A stretch of DNA of 64,000 nucleotides from Rhodocytophaga aerolata (GCF_030503435.1 NZ_JAUKPO010000008.1:226233-290232); one strand, 5' to 3'; numbered from the stretch's first letter, positions 54,253 through 63,340 are shown. Numbers and translations: made by a program. The notes: generated from the sequence alone by a model not told the origin.

Positions 54253-55380
54253 ATGATCATTGGTGTTCCAAAAGAAATAAAAAACAACGAAAACCGGGTA
54301 GCGTTAACACCTGCCGGGGCAGCTGAAATAAGAAAACACGGACATACCTTGTATGTACAAACCAATGCCGGAGTAGGCAGCGGTTTTTCAGATGAAGATT
54401 ACAGAACTGCAGGAGCTACCATTCTACCAACCATAGAAGAAGTATACGGGATTGCAGAAATGATCATCAAGGTAAAGGAACCGATTGCCCAGGAATACAA
54501 CCTGATAAAGGAAAATCAGTTAGTATTCACCTACTTCCACTTTGCCTCTTCCGAAGAACTAACACATGCCATGATCGCCAGAAAAGCAGTATGTCTGGCC
54601 TATGAAACGGTAGAAAAAGCCGACAGAAGTTTGCCTTTGTTGGTGCCTATGTCGGAAGTAGCCGGCCGGATGGCTATTCAGGAAGGAGCCCATTATTTGG
54701 AGAAACCCCTGAAGGGAAGAGGAATTTTATTAGGCGGTGTACCTGGCGTACCTCCTGCACGCGTACTTATTTTGGGAGGCGGTATTGTGGGCACACAAGC
54801 AGCCAAGATGGCGGCCGGTTTAGGGGCACATGTTACTATTATGGATGTGAGCCTGCCACGCCTGCGCTATTTGGATGATATTATGCCTGCTAATGTGGAT
54901 ACCATGATGTCCAATGAATATAATATTCGCGACCGTATTAAAGTTTCTGACTTAATTATTGGAGCTGTTTTAATTCCTGGAGCTAAGGCTCCACACCTGG
55001 TTACCAGAGATATGCTGAAAATGATGCGTCCCGGCACTGTGTTGGTTGATGTAGCCGTAGACCAGGGAGGCTGTATTGAAACTTGTAAACCTACCACCCA
55101 CGAAAACCCTACGTTTATTATTGATGATGTGGTGCACTACTGTGTGGCTAATATGCCAGGTGCCGTACCGTATACCTCTACTCTGGCTTTAACCAATGCC
55201 ACCCTGCCCTACGCTATTCAGTTAGCTAACAAAGGATGGCAGAAAGCTTGCCGGGAAAACATAGAATTACAGCTTGGCTTAAATGTGGTAAAAGGAGAGG
55301 TTGTGTACAAAGGTGTATCTGAAGCCTGGAACCTGCCATACACAGAGGTAACGGATGTTCTACAGACTGCTACCGTTTAA
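54253..55380 (+). CDS. ald: Alanine dehydrogenase
   Basis: Ald converts L-alanine with NAD+ to pyruvate and ammonia. The 375-residue sequence begins MIIGVPKEIKNNENRVALTPAGA, and the family blocks VKVKEP-like IIKVKEPIAQEY, LVPMSEVAGRMAIQEGAHYLE, the Rossmann motif LILGGGIVGTQAAKMAAGLGAHV and VDVAVDQGGCIE are all present. The C-terminal segment PGAVPYTSTLALTNATLPY is intact. Length and motifs are complete. A TATATTTG element lies at 54209-54216 ahead of the ATG, matching the -7 box, though no good -33 box is seen. A strong hairpin follows the stop. Confidence 0.97.
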   Translation: MIIGVPKEIKNNENRVALTPAGAAEIRKHGHTLYVQTNAGVGSGFSDEDYRTAGATILPTIEEVYGIAEMIIKVKEPIAQEYNLIKENQLVFTYFHFASSEELTHAMIARKAVCLAYETVEKADRSLPLLVPMSEVAGRMAIQEGAHYLEKPLKGRGILLGGVPGVPPARVLILGGGIVGTQAAKMAAGLGAHVTIMDVSLPRLRYLDDIMPANVDTMMSNEYNIRDRIKVSDLIIGAVLIPGAKAPHLVTRDMLKMMRPGTVLVDVAVDQGGCIETCKPTTHENPTFIIDDVVHYCVANMPGAVPYTSTLALTNATLPYAIQLANKGWQKACRENIELQLGLNVVKGEVVYKGVSEAWNLPYTEVTDVLQTATV

Positions 55381-55400
55381 ATACTCAAAATATCTAGTAC

Positions 55401-55432
55401 AAAAGCGTAAGGCAACAGTCTTACGCTTTTTG
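55401..55432 (+). terminator. Intrinsic terminator of ald
   Basis: Perfect 11-bp arms AAAAGCGTAAG (55401-55411) and CTTACGCTTTT (55420-55430) with an eight-base loop are followed by more Ts. It is 20 bp after the ald stop. Confidence 0.88.
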
Positions 55433-55582
55433 CTTATTATACCCTAGCATTTCTAGTAGATGCTTCTAAAAGAAATACATAAGCTATAGCTATAAATAAA
55501 ATACTTTATCAGAGAGATAGCTGAAAAAGCAATGTTTTCTATATTGGTGTTAAATAGCTAAACCTAAACTTATTATTACATT

Positions 55583-56287
55583 ATGGCAAAGCAAACGGCA
55601 ATTGTTACCGGTGCAGCCGGCAATCTTGGTCAGGCAGTTGTGCAGAACTTTTTGAATCATGGATTAACCGTAGCAGGTACTGTTTTAGCACATGAACACG
55701 ACAGGGTAAATAATTTTGACAATACTCCGGATTTCCAGAAGTACGAAGTAGATGTAACCAATGAAGATGCGGCAAAGCAATTGGTTAGCCAGGTCATACA
55801 GAAAAACGGCACTATTGATGTGGCTGCCCTACTGGTAGGTGGTTTTGCAATGGGTAATCTACAGCAGACCCGGGGAGAACACTTGAGAAAACTATTCTCA
55901 CTGAATTTCGAATCTGCCTTTTATTTAGCCAGAGAAATATTTGCGCAAATGGCTACTCAAGCAACTGGCGGACATATCTTCCTGGTAGGAGCCCGCCCTG
56001 CGCTTATGCCGGAAGCAGGTAAAGATATGATGGCCTATGCCCTCTCCAAATCACTCATTTTTGAGTTTGCTAAAATGCTGAATGCCGAAGGCAAGAAGAA
56101 AAATATAGTTACTTCAGTAATCGTACCCAGCATTTTAGATACGCCACAAAACCGCTCAGCCATGCCAAATGCCAACTTTACTGACTGGGTAAAACCGGAA
56201 GAAGTAGCAGAAATTATGTACTTTACCCTTTCAGAAAAGGCTAAAGTATTGCGGGAACCAATTATTAAAGTTTATGGAAATGCATAA
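55583..56287 (+). CDS. SDR-family oxidoreductase, dihydropteridine reductase-like
   Basis: This 234-residue short-chain dehydrogenase has TGAAGNLGQAVV as the NAD(P)-binding loop and YALSK as the catalytic Tyr-x3-Lys. The usual Ser thirteen positions before the Tyr is missing; the aligned region reads FLVGARPALMPEAGKDMMAY. This layout resembles dihydropteridine reductase, which works without the Ser. The substrate is not proven. No partner gene is close by. It lies between a terminator at each end and is likely transcribed alone. Confidence 0.85.
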   Translation: MAKQTAIVTGAAGNLGQAVVQNFLNHGLTVAGTVLAHEHDRVNNFDNTPDFQKYEVDVTNEDAAKQLVSQVIQKNGTIDVAALLVGGFAMGNLQQTRGEHLRKLFSLNFESAFYLAREIFAQMATQATGGHIFLVGARPALMPEAGKDMMAYALSKSLIFEFAKMLNAEGKKKNIVTSVIVPSILDTPQNRSAMPNANFTDWVKPEEVAEIMYFTLSEKAKVLREPIIKVYGNA

Positions 56288-56300
56288 ATAAAGGAATAAA

Positions 56301-56324
56301 AAAAGCCCTCAATGGAGGGCTTTT
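56301..56324. terminator. Bidirectional intrinsic terminator
   Basis: Perfect arms AAAAGCCCTC (56301-56310) and GAGGGCTTTT (56315-56324) with a four-base loop lie between the convergent SDR and tsf genes. Confidence 0.88.
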
Positions 56325-56343
56325 CATTATTGTGTGGTTTGTT

Positions 56344-57174
56344 TTAACCAATTTGAATTCTCTTAAAAGATGAAACGGTTAACCCTTTGTGAATGCTATC
56401 CAGCATCTGGGCTACAGTTTTCGAATTATCTTTCACAAATTCCTGATTTAACAGCGTGCTGTCTTTATAGAATTTATTTAGCTTACCCATGGCTATTTTC
56501 TCCAGCATAGCTTCTGGTTTGCCTTCTGCACGGGCTTGCTCCTTACCAATTTCAATTTCCCGCTGCACGGTTGCTGCATCTACTTCATCTTTATCTACGG
56601 CTACCGGGCGCATAGCTGCAATTTGCATCGCTACATCTTTACCGGCTTCTGTTACGTCAGCACCACCAGTATTTTTTAGTGCCACCAGTACGCCTAATTT
56701 ACCATTTGAGTGAACATAAGGCACTATTTTCTCGCCCTCTACTTTCTCATAGGATACAATCTCTATTTTCTCACCAATTTTACCAATCAGGTCAGTCAGG
56801 TGTTCGGCTACCGGGCGGCCATCTACATGCAGGGCCAATACTTCGCCGGCTGTGTCCATATCATTTTTTACAGCAGCCTCTAATACAGTGTTTCCTAATC
56901 TTTGGAACTCTTCGTTTTTGGCAACAAAATCAGTTTCACAACCCAGGGCTAATAAGGTAGCTTTTGTGCCAGCATCGTTTACTTTTATAAATACGGCACC
57001 TTCAGAAGTTTGTCTGTCAGAACGGGCGGCAGATACTTTTTGTCCTTTTTTTCGTAGAATATCGATGGCAGCTTCAAAATCACCATTTGCTTCGGCTAAT
57101 GCTTTTTTGCAATCCATCATTCCCGCGCCGGTCATTTGTCTTAGTTTGTTTACGTCTTGTGCTGTAATAGCCAT
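56344..57174 (-). CDS. tsf: Elongation factor Ts
   Basis: EF-Ts recycles EF-Tu by GDP/GTP exchange in translation. The 276-residue protein has the N-terminal UBA-like domain (VNKLRQMTGAGMMDCKKALAEANGDFEAAIDILRKKG) and the TDFVAKNEEF motif that inserts into EF-Tu. The two-part core follows (DVAMQIAAMRPVAV; QEFVKDNSKTVAQML). It is the last gene of rplM-rpsI-rpsB-tsf on the minus strand. A good hairpin with a T-tract lies between rpsB and tsf and may reduce tsf transcription. Confidence 0.98.
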   Translation of the reverse strand: MAITAQDVNKLRQMTGAGMMDCKKALAEANGDFEAAIDILRKKGQKVSAARSDRQTSEGAVFIKVNDAGTKATLLALGCETDFVAKNEEFQRLGNTVLEAAVKNDMDTAGEVLALHVDGRPVAEHLTDLIGKIGEKIEIVSYEKVEGEKIVPYVHSNGKLGVLVALKNTGGADVTEAGKDVAMQIAAMRPVAVDKDEVDAATVQREIEIGKEQARAEGKPEAMLEKIAMGKLNKFYKDSTLLNQEFVKDNSKTVAQMLDSIHKGLTVSSFKRIQIG

Positions 57175-57221
57175 TATCGGTAAAGTTTTGGTTTATAATT
57201 TAGTTTGATCTGATCGTTGGT

Positions 57222-57263
57222 TAAAAAAAATTGAACACTGAATTATTAAGCTCAATGTTCAAT
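57222..57263 (-). terminator. Attenuator or terminator between rpsB and tsf
   Basis: ATTGAACA (57230-57237) and TGTTCAAT (57256-57263) are perfect 8-bp arms. On the minus strand the hairpin is followed at once by an eight-base T-run (plus-strand A-run 57223-57230). It lies 46 bp past the rpsB stop and 47 bp or so before the tsf start. Confidence 0.75.
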
Positions 57264-57309
57264 TTGTTCCCTGCAAAGCAGGTATAGAAATATCCAGAGT
57301 AAATCCGGA

Positions 57310-58143
57310 TTATGCGTTATCTTCAGCGTCTGTTGCTTCTGCTTCTGTTTCGTCAGTTTCTGCAGCTACGGCCGCAGGAGCTTGTTTTCTGCTGGCATTA
57401 TCCACCTGACGTTTGGTTTCTTCTTCCTCTTGCAGCTTCTGATCGTCTTTGTCTTTCTTTCTTTCCTGCAAACCTTCTTCAATAGCTCTGCCAATAGCCT
57501 GGGTAATGATAGCTATAGACTTGTATGCATCATCATTGGCCGGAATTGGGAAATCTACTACTTCAGGGTTAGAGTTTGTATCTACAATAGCAAACACTGG
57601 TATACCTAATTTGTGAGCTTCTGCAATAGCGATGTGTTCTCTCTTCACATCAATTATAAATAAAGCAGCCGGCAAACGGGTTAGATCAGCTATTCCTCCT
57701 AATATTTTTTGTAACTTTTCTTTCTCACGGGTTACCATCAGTCTCTCCCGCTTTGCCATGTTGGTGAAAGTATCTTCTTTCATCATCTTCTCAATAGAAG
57801 ACATTTTTTTCAGAGACTTACGAACCGTAGCAAAGTTAGTCAGCATACCACCCAACCATCTTTCAGTTACATAGGGCATTTTCAGCCTTTTTGCTTCATC
57901 GGCTACTACTTCTTGTGCTTGCTTCTTGGTAGCTACAAACATTACTTTTCTGCCGGAGCGTACAATTTGCTTGATAGCGTTAGAAGCTTCTTCGAGAAGA
58001 GATAAGGTTTTATTTAAATCAATAATGTGAATGCCATTCTTCTCCATGAAAATGTATGGAGCGATCCGTGGGTCCCACTTTCTGGTAAGGTGACCAAAGT
58101 GCACACCTGCATCCAGAAGATCCTTGTACTGTAGTTGAGCCAT
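57310..58143 (-). CDS. rpsB: 30S ribosomal protein S2
   Basis: S2 of the small subunit has 277 residues. The N-terminus MAQLQYKDLLDAGVHFGHLTRKWDPRIAPYIF and the block VTERWLGGMLTNFATVRKSL are diagnostic, and FIIDVKREHIAIAEAHKLGIPVFAIVDTNSNP is intact. The C-terminus has a charged Lys/Gln/Glu tail of about 45 residues, ending in an acidic EAEATDAEDNA. The upstream 156 bp contain two hairpins. It belongs to the rplM-rpsI-rpsB-tsf cluster, a common order in this phylum. Confidence 0.98.
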   Translation of the reverse strand: MAQLQYKDLLDAGVHFGHLTRKWDPRIAPYIFMEKNGIHIIDLNKTLSLLEEASNAIKQIVRSGRKVMFVATKKQAQEVVADEAKRLKMPYVTERWLGGMLTNFATVRKSLKKMSSIEKMMKEDTFTNMAKRERLMVTREKEKLQKILGGIADLTRLPAALFIIDVKREHIAIAEAHKLGIPVFAIVDTNSNPEVVDFPIPANDDAYKSIAIITQAIGRAIEEGLQERKKDKDDQKLQEEEETKRQVDNASRKQAPAAVAAETDETEAEATDAEDNA

Positions 58144-58178
58144 TTTTTGTTTGTTAAATTGTTAATGTAAAATAAAGA

Positions 58179-58220
58179 ACCTGCTCATACGCAGGTAAGC
58201 CTTGCATCGGTCTCTGCAAG
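58179..58220 (-). promoter_or_regulatory. Candidate structured leader of rpsB
   Basis: Two adjacent perfect hairpins lie between rpsI and rpsB. On the minus strand they are a 6-bp stem formed by 58201-58206 and 58215-58220, then a 6-bp stem by 58179-58184 and 58191-58196. The second is followed by a T-rich stretch. They could form a translational operator or an attenuator for S2, as ribosomal protein leaders do. Confidence 0.4.
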
Positions 58221-58299
58221 CAAAGCTTTTTTAATGATGACTGAGTAATGATGAATGAACAAGAAGTACGCTACTCTCCATGCACCATTCACTCTGCTG

Positions 58300-58686
58300 T
58301 TAACGTTTGCTGAACTGGAATCTTCTGCGGGCTTTTCTTCTGCCGTATTTCTTACGTTCTACCATTCTAGGATCTCTTGTTAAGAATCCTTCTTTTTTCA
58401 AGGCAGGACGGTATTCGGCATTTACTCCGCAGAGAGCTCTTGCAATTGCCATTCTCAACGCTTCTGCCTGACCGGTAGTACCGCCACCAGCTACATTAGC
58501 ATTGATATCAAAAGATCCTAAGGCCTGTACCGTGTTGAACGGCTGGTTAATGATCGTTTGCAGAATTTCTGATGCAAAATACTCTTTGTAATTCCGGTGG
58601 TTAACTGTAATATCTCCCTTACCTGGAGTGAGATATACTCTGGCAACCGATGTTTTTCTTCTACCTATTGTATTGACAACTTCCAT
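58300..58686 (-). CDS. rpsI: 30S ribosomal protein S9
   Basis: S9 has 128 residues. The N-terminal GRRKTSVARVYLTPGKGDITVNHRNYKEYF, the middle GGGTTGQAEALRMAIARALC and the basic C-terminal tail RDPRMVERKKYGRRKARRRFQFSKR are diagnostic. The tail reaches the ribosomal P site. The gene starts 85 bp after rplM, the usual partner. Confidence 0.98.
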   Translation of the reverse strand: MEVVNTIGRRKTSVARVYLTPGKGDITVNHRNYKEYFASEILQTIINQPFNTVQALGSFDINANVAGGGTTGQAEALRMAIARALCGVNAEYRPALKKEGFLTRDPRMVERKKYGRRKARRRFQFSKR

Positions 58687-58771
58687 ATGTTTGTTGTTAG
58701 CCTCAGCACTTAGCTTAAAGCTGCGTGAAATTTATAGTAAGCTTGATTGTTTTCGTTAAAACGGAGCCAGT

Positions 58772-59215
58772 TTACAATTTTACTTCTTTTGGTTGCTGAG
58801 CAGCATGTGGATGTTCAGCACCGTTGTAAACATATAAATTGTGAAATAACTTTCTGCCTAATCTGTTTTTAGGAAGCATCCCTCTTACAGCCATTTCAAC
58901 AATCTTGCTGGCTGACTTTTCTCTGATCTGGCGGGGAGTAGTAGCCCGCTGCCCACCTGGGTGGCCAGTATGAGAAAGATACACCTTATCAGTCCATTTC
59001 TTACCTGTCAGGCGGATTTTGTCAGCATTGATGACGATCACATTGTCGCCACAGTCTACGTGAGGCGTGTAGCTTGCTTTGTTTTTGCCTTTAATGATTT
59101 TGGCAACTTCACTAGCCAGGCGGCCTAACACAGCAGATTCGGCATTCACTACTATCCATCCTTTTTCTACCGTAGCACTGTTGGCTGAAATGGTTTTGTA
59201 ACTTAAAGTATCCAT
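58772..59215 (-). CDS. rplM: 50S ribosomal protein L13
   Basis: L13 has 147 residues. The diagnostic blocks are WIVVNAESAVLGRLASEVAKIIKGKNKASYTPHVDCGDNVIVINADKI, YLSHTGHPGG, and AVRGMLPKNRLGRKLFHNLYVYNGAEHPHAAQQP. It is the first gene of the ribosomal cluster, with a consensus promoter about 100 bp upstream. The long leader may carry regulatory structure. Confidence 0.98.
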   Translation of the reverse strand: MDTLSYKTISANSATVEKGWIVVNAESAVLGRLASEVAKIIKGKNKASYTPHVDCGDNVIVINADKIRLTGKKWTDKVYLSHTGHPGGQRATTPRQIREKSASKIVEMAVRGMLPKNRLGRKLFHNLYVYNGAEHPHAAQQPKEVKL

Positions 59216-59321
59216 TGGATATTTTTTTGTCTATCTAGTTTATATAATAATTCTTAGTCTCTGTTAAAGGCTTAGAAATCTTGTTTTTGCCGCAAAAAAT
59301 CTAATCTAACAAAACGGAGTG

Positions 59322-59353
59322 CAAATGTAGGAGCATTTCGGCGGAATTGCAAA
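59322..59353 (-). promoter_or_regulatory. Bacteroidota-type promoter of the rplM cluster
   Basis: Read on the minus strand, TTTG (59353-59350) and TACATTTG (59329-59322) are separated by 20 bp. Both elements match the consensus exactly. Transcription should start near 59315, leaving an untranslated leader of about 100 bases. Within the leader, a run of Ts and As around GCGGC at 59285-59299 can form a small hairpin. Confidence 0.8.
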
Positions 59354-59471
59354 TGAGCCGCAGATTTATTTTTGGAAATCATCCCTCCCTGTACTTCCTG
59401 AAACAGAGGAAATTAATGGCTGATAACCAATGATGAATGATTATTCAATCTGCAATTCTCATTCATTCTTA

Positions 59472-60407
59472 TTAAGAACCCAAATGAATTAAGGCATCGC
59501 CGGCATTGACTACCGGCATATTGTTAAGCCCAATTACATAGCCATCGTTTGGGCTTTTCATTATCATTTTAGTCTTGCCGTAGGGATCGGTAATGTTAGC
59601 CAGAGGCTGATTTTTGCGGACAGTAGTCCCATATTCTACAAAACAATTAAAAATACCCGATATTTTTGCCCGCAGCCAGGTGGTCTGTTGCAGCACCACG
59701 GAAACCTGAGGCCGCTCCCGGTAATTTTTCATTTCCAGGTATTGCATCAACCGGCGGATACCTGCTTTTCCCTGGTTTATTGAGAATTCATCTAAGCGAA
59801 GGGATTCACCCCCTTCGTAGACTAATATGGTTTTTCCAATTTTTGAAGCTTCTTTGCGAAATGATTTATCAATTAAATTGGAGTTAACCATATAAGGCGC
59901 ACCAAATGCAGAAGCCAACTCACGGTTCATGGCATTGCTCAGCACACATCGGATCTGGGGATAATTGGTAATACGTGAACCGCCTGTATGAAAATCTACG
60001 CCAAAATCTACCAGAGGCACCACTTCGTTCATGAGAATATAGGCTAAGCGGTTAGCTAAAGACCCATTTGCAGAGCCTGGAAAAGAACGGTTTAAGTCTT
60101 TGCCATCGGGTAAATTACGTGAGTTGTATATAAAGCCATACACATTTACTAATGGAATGGCAATAACCATCCCTTTATCTGGCATGAGGGCATCTTCAAC
60201 AATTAAGCGGCGTATTACTTCTATGCCATTAATTTCGTCGCCATGCAGGCCGGCGGTGAGTAATAACACAGGGCCATCTTCTTTGCCTCTGAAAGCATAT
60301 ACCGGCAAGTCTATAATGGTATGAGAAGGAAGCTGGGAAATTACAATATTAACTTCAGTAACTTTTCCTCTGGCTAATTTTATGCCGTTAATGTCAACTT
60401 CTGCCAT
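59472..60407 (-). CDS. Succinylglutamate desuccinylase/aspartoacylase-family hydrolase
   Basis: This 311-residue zinc hydrolase belongs to the M14-related AstE/aspartoacylase group. The zinc motif GLHGDEINGIEVI (HxxE) is followed by VNVYGFIYNSRNLPDGKDLNRSFPG and the third ligand His in VDFHTGG. The conserved Glu of YEGGESLR near 205 is in the expected place. A C-terminal beta domain with lipoyl-like KISGIFNCFVEYGTTVRKNQPLANITDPYG ends the chain. The substrate is an N-acyl amino acid or modified peptide, but is not settled. In many Bacteroidota a RimK-like ATP-grasp gene sits nearby; none is visible here. Confidence 0.9.
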   Translation of the reverse strand: MAEVDINGIKLARGKVTEVNIVISQLPSHTIIDLPVYAFRGKEDGPVLLLTAGLHGDEINGIEVIRRLIVEDALMPDKGMVIAIPLVNVYGFIYNSRNLPDGKDLNRSFPGSANGSLANRLAYILMNEVVPLVDFGVDFHTGGSRITNYPQIRCVLSNAMNRELASAFGAPYMVNSNLIDKSFRKEASKIGKTILVYEGGESLRLDEFSINQGKAGIRRLMQYLEMKNYRERPQVSVVLQQTTWLRAKISGIFNCFVEYGTTVRKNQPLANITDPYGKTKMIMKSPNDGYVIGLNNMPVVNAGDALIHLGS

Positions 60408-60586
60408 TCAAAAGTGGGTAGCTATTCATTTGATCTTGGAAAGATGATACTTTATTTTAATATTATTTCCACAGAAACTATATAAATATTACACTTTTTT
60501 ATGTTGCAGGCTTACTACAATCAAAGCAATTAGCTCACTACGTTCTTCGCAGCCTGCTTACCTACATTACCAATTGTGAACCCAGG

Positions 60587-60826
60587 CTACTGAGCATTAC
60601 CAGCCACGCTTGCATGAACATCAGAGCTTTGAAAGCCAGCTTCCGTTACTAAATCTCTTACTTCCTGTTCGGAAATATCTTCATTACAGCTTACCTCCAT
60701 TACGTGTAATGGCTCTTGTGTAGCAACTTTAAACGAAATTATCCGGCGGTCTCTGTTAAAGACTTTGCTTAATTCCTGGAGGTTTTCGGTATTTTCAATG
60801 TTTGTATTAAATCGGAATATCTTCAT
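60587..60826 (-). CDS. Small ferredoxin-like (HMA-type) hypothetical protein
   Basis: This 79-residue soluble protein has the beta-alpha-beta-beta-alpha-beta pattern of heavy-metal-associated domains (ISFKVATQEPLHVMEVSCNEDISEQEVRDLVTEAGFQ). The CxxC metal site is absent; only one Cys remains. It may be a non-metal relative. I see no operon partner: 179 bp separate it from the aspartoacylase-family gene on the same strand. Confidence 0.65.
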   Translation of the reverse strand: MKIFRFNTNIENTENLQELSKVFNRDRRIISFKVATQEPLHVMEVSCNEDISEQEVRDLVTEAGFQSSDVHASVAGNAQ

Positions 60827-61125
60827 GACATAAAGGGTTTATGAAGCAGTTGTTCTGCAACCAACCAGTGTACGTATTCCCCGCATAAGTGACTACATTT
60901 AGTCTAGGAATTTATTGGTATGCCAGCTGAATCTATTGAAAATAGGTTACTTCCCTATGTATGCAGGATGCAGGGAATCATAGCTTAAGATATGGTTTCT
61001 GTTGGTTTAAGAACAAAACCATATCTTACATCTGTTAAATACTCTGTATGCTGATGAAATAGAAAAAGGCCATAAATTGCACTACCATCAACAATAGCAT
61101 TTACTTTCCCACTGTTACTACTATT

Positions 61126-62142
61126 ATGCATATCCAGAAAAATATTTCGCTAAAGTCCTATAATACCTTTGGCATTGATGCTACGGCAGCTTATTTCATA
61201 GAGATCCGTACAGTAGCCGAACTGCAAGAACTACTTACGCATTCTATATATAAAGCAATGCCCAAACTGATTCTGGGTGGGGGTAGCAATTTGCTGTTTA
61301 CACAAGATTTTGATGGATTGGTAATTAAAATAGCAATTGAGGGAATAGAAAAGATTAATGAAGATGCCCAGCATGTATATGTGCAGGCAGGGGCAGGCGT
61401 AGTATGGCATCAACTGGTATTGTATTGCATAGAACATGCGTATGCAGGTATTGAAAACCTTTCGCTAATTCCGGGTACGGTGGGTGCTGCGCCTATGCAG
61501 AACATTGGGGCCTATGGGGTAGAAATTAAAGAGATTTTCGACAGGCTGGAAGCTGTACATATAGATACAGGTAATATCCGTGTATTTACCAATGAAGAAT
61601 GCCAGTTTGGCTACCGCGAAAGTATATTCAAAAAAGAATTGAAAGGCCAATATGTGATCACACGGGTTACATTCAGGCTAGGTAAAGTACCTGCTTTTAA
61701 TACTTCCTATGGAGCTATTCAGGACACGTTGAAACAAATGAATGTAGAGAACTTAACATTGCGGTCTGTCAGTGATGCAGTCATTTATATCCGTCGAAGC
61801 AAACTGCCAGATCCAGCGGAAATAGGAAATGCCGGAAGCTTTTTCAAAAATCCGGAGATTCCAACCAAACAATACGAAAACTTAAAAATCCACTATCCAC
61901 AAATGCCCGGCTATGTTACCTCGGATAAAACGGTGAAAGTACCTGCGGGATGGCTAATTGAACAAAGTGGCTGGAAAGGCAAACGCCTGGGCGATACAGG
62001 CGTACATAAAAACCAGGCACTTGTGCTGGTAAATTATGGAAACGCCAAAGGAAATGAGATAAAAGCCTTAGCTGAAGAAGTACAGAAATCGGTTCTGGCT
62101 AAGTTTGATATTCAATTACAGCCGGAAGTAAATTTTATCTAG
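61126..62142 (+). CDS. murB: UDP-N-acetylmuramate dehydrogenase
   Basis: MurB reduces UDP-GlcNAc-enolpyruvate with NADPH and FAD, the second cytoplasmic step of peptidoglycan precursor synthesis. The 338-residue protein is of the long type I form. Visible blocks are LKSYNTFGIDA, LILGGGSNLLF, GVVWHQLVLYC, NLSLIPGTVGAAPMQNIGAYG and FGYRESIFK. The catalytic Ser238 is in NAGSFFKNP and the proton donor Glu334 is in LQPEVNF. MurA lies in the same window but far away. A clear terminator follows. Confidence 0.97.
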   Translation: MHIQKNISLKSYNTFGIDATAAYFIEIRTVAELQELLTHSIYKAMPKLILGGGSNLLFTQDFDGLVIKIAIEGIEKINEDAQHVYVQAGAGVVWHQLVLYCIEHAYAGIENLSLIPGTVGAAPMQNIGAYGVEIKEIFDRLEAVHIDTGNIRVFTNEECQFGYRESIFKKELKGQYVITRVTFRLGKVPAFNTSYGAIQDTLKQMNVENLTLRSVSDAVIYIRRSKLPDPAEIGNAGSFFKNPEIPTKQYENLKIHYPQMPGYVTSDKTVKVPAGWLIEQSGWKGKRLGDTGVHKNQALVLVNYGNAKGNEIKALAEEVQKSVLAKFDIQLQPEVNFI

Positions 62143-62174
62143 CTACTTGCGTAAGCGTATTTATATGTATTTTT

Positions 62175-62200
62175 AAAGGCTACTCTCCGGTAGCCTTTTT
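62175..62200 (+). terminator. Intrinsic terminator of murB
   Basis: AAAGGCTAC (62175-62183) and GTAGCCTTT (62190-62198) are perfect nine-base arms with a six-base loop and a T-run. The hairpin lies 33 bp past the murB stop. Confidence 0.85.
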
Positions 62201-62232
62201 CCGTATATACAAAAAATCTTATACTATCACCT

Positions 62233-63234
62233 ATGTTTTATTCTAGAATTACCGGTGTGGGCCATTATGTACCCGAAAACATCGTTACCAATCAAGATCT
62301 GGAAAAGCGGATGGACACCAGTGATGCCTGGATTCAGGAAAGAACCGGCATAAAAGAACGGCGTTTTTTTACCCCAGGTACAGATACAGTAGCCAACATG
62401 GGTACGCGGGCCGCCCGGATGGCCATGCAACGGGCAAATGTACAAGCCAGCGATATAGATTTTATTGTTTTTGCCACTATTACGCCAGATTATTATTTTC
62501 CCGGAAGCGGTGTTTTGCTGCAACGGGAACTGGAGCTTACCTCAGTTGGTGCATTGGATATACGGAATCAATGCTCTGGATTTGTGTATGCGCTTTCAGT
62601 GGCCGATCAGTTTATAAAAACAGGCATGTATAAAACTATACTGGTGGTAGGCGCTGAAATACAATCCTCTATTATGGATATTAGCAATAAAGGGCGAACC
62701 ATGGCCGTAATTTTTGGAGACGGGGCCGGGGCAGTTGTTTTACAGGCAACCGAAGATAAAGATCACCGGATTTTGTCTACCCATTTACATGCTGACGGTA
62801 AGTATGCCGAAGAACTGATTGTAAAAGATCCTGGCAGCAGCCGCGAAGGCCGGTGGATAACCAAGGAAATGGTAGAACAAGGCAGCACAGATCCCTATAT
62901 GAATGGCAATGCAGTGTTTAAACATGCAGTTGTGCGCTTTCCGGAGGTCATTAAAGAAGCTCTGGATGCCAACGGCTATACCAAAGATAATATTGATCTG
63001 TTGATTCCACACCAGGCAAATTACCGGATTACTAATTATATCCGGGAGCAGCTTGGCTTACCGGAAGAAAAAGTTTACAGCAATATTCACAAATACGGAA
63101 ATACTACCGCAGCTTCCATTCCTATTGCCTTAAGTGAAGCCTGGGAAGAAGGCAAATTACAGCCCGGATATCTTCTGTGTCTGGCAGCTTTTGGTAGTGG
63201 CTTTACCTGGGCATCGGCATTAATCCGGTGGTAA
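62233..63234 (+). CDS. 3-oxoacyl-ACP synthase III family ketosynthase (FabH-like)
   Basis: This 333-residue thiolase-fold enzyme joins an acyl-CoA starter to malonyl-ACP. The catalytic triad is complete: Cys114 in RNQCSGFVYA, His260 in IPHQAN and Asn290 in KYGNTTAAS. The text TSDAWIQERTGIKERRFFTPG and the GDGAGAVVL motif also match FabH. In Bacteroidota several paralogs exist, some for branched or unusual starters or for aryl polyenes, so the role in housekeeping fatty acid synthesis is not certain. The gene begins just after the murB terminator. Confidence 0.9.
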   Translation: MFYSRITGVGHYVPENIVTNQDLEKRMDTSDAWIQERTGIKERRFFTPGTDTVANMGTRAARMAMQRANVQASDIDFIVFATITPDYYFPGSGVLLQRELELTSVGALDIRNQCSGFVYALSVADQFIKTGMYKTILVVGAEIQSSIMDISNKGRTMAVIFGDGAGAVVLQATEDKDHRILSTHLHADGKYAEELIVKDPGSSREGRWITKEMVEQGSTDPYMNGNAVFKHAVVRFPEVIKEALDANGYTKDNIDLLIPHQANYRITNYIREQLGLPEEKVYSNIHKYGNTTAASIPIALSEAWEEGKLQPGYLLCLAAFGSGFTWASALIRW

Positions 63235-63340
63235 GAAAGAGATACGGCTAGCTTTATATCTGATACATTTTTTGACAAAACATCCCGTATTCTGAAAGGC
63301 TAATAAGCCTGGCACTTGTGTTTAATTACCGGCAATAGGA

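Noticed and set aside
60587..60826. A copper chaperone as the identity of the small ferredoxin-like protein.
   Set aside because: The fold pattern fits but the CxxC metal site is absent.
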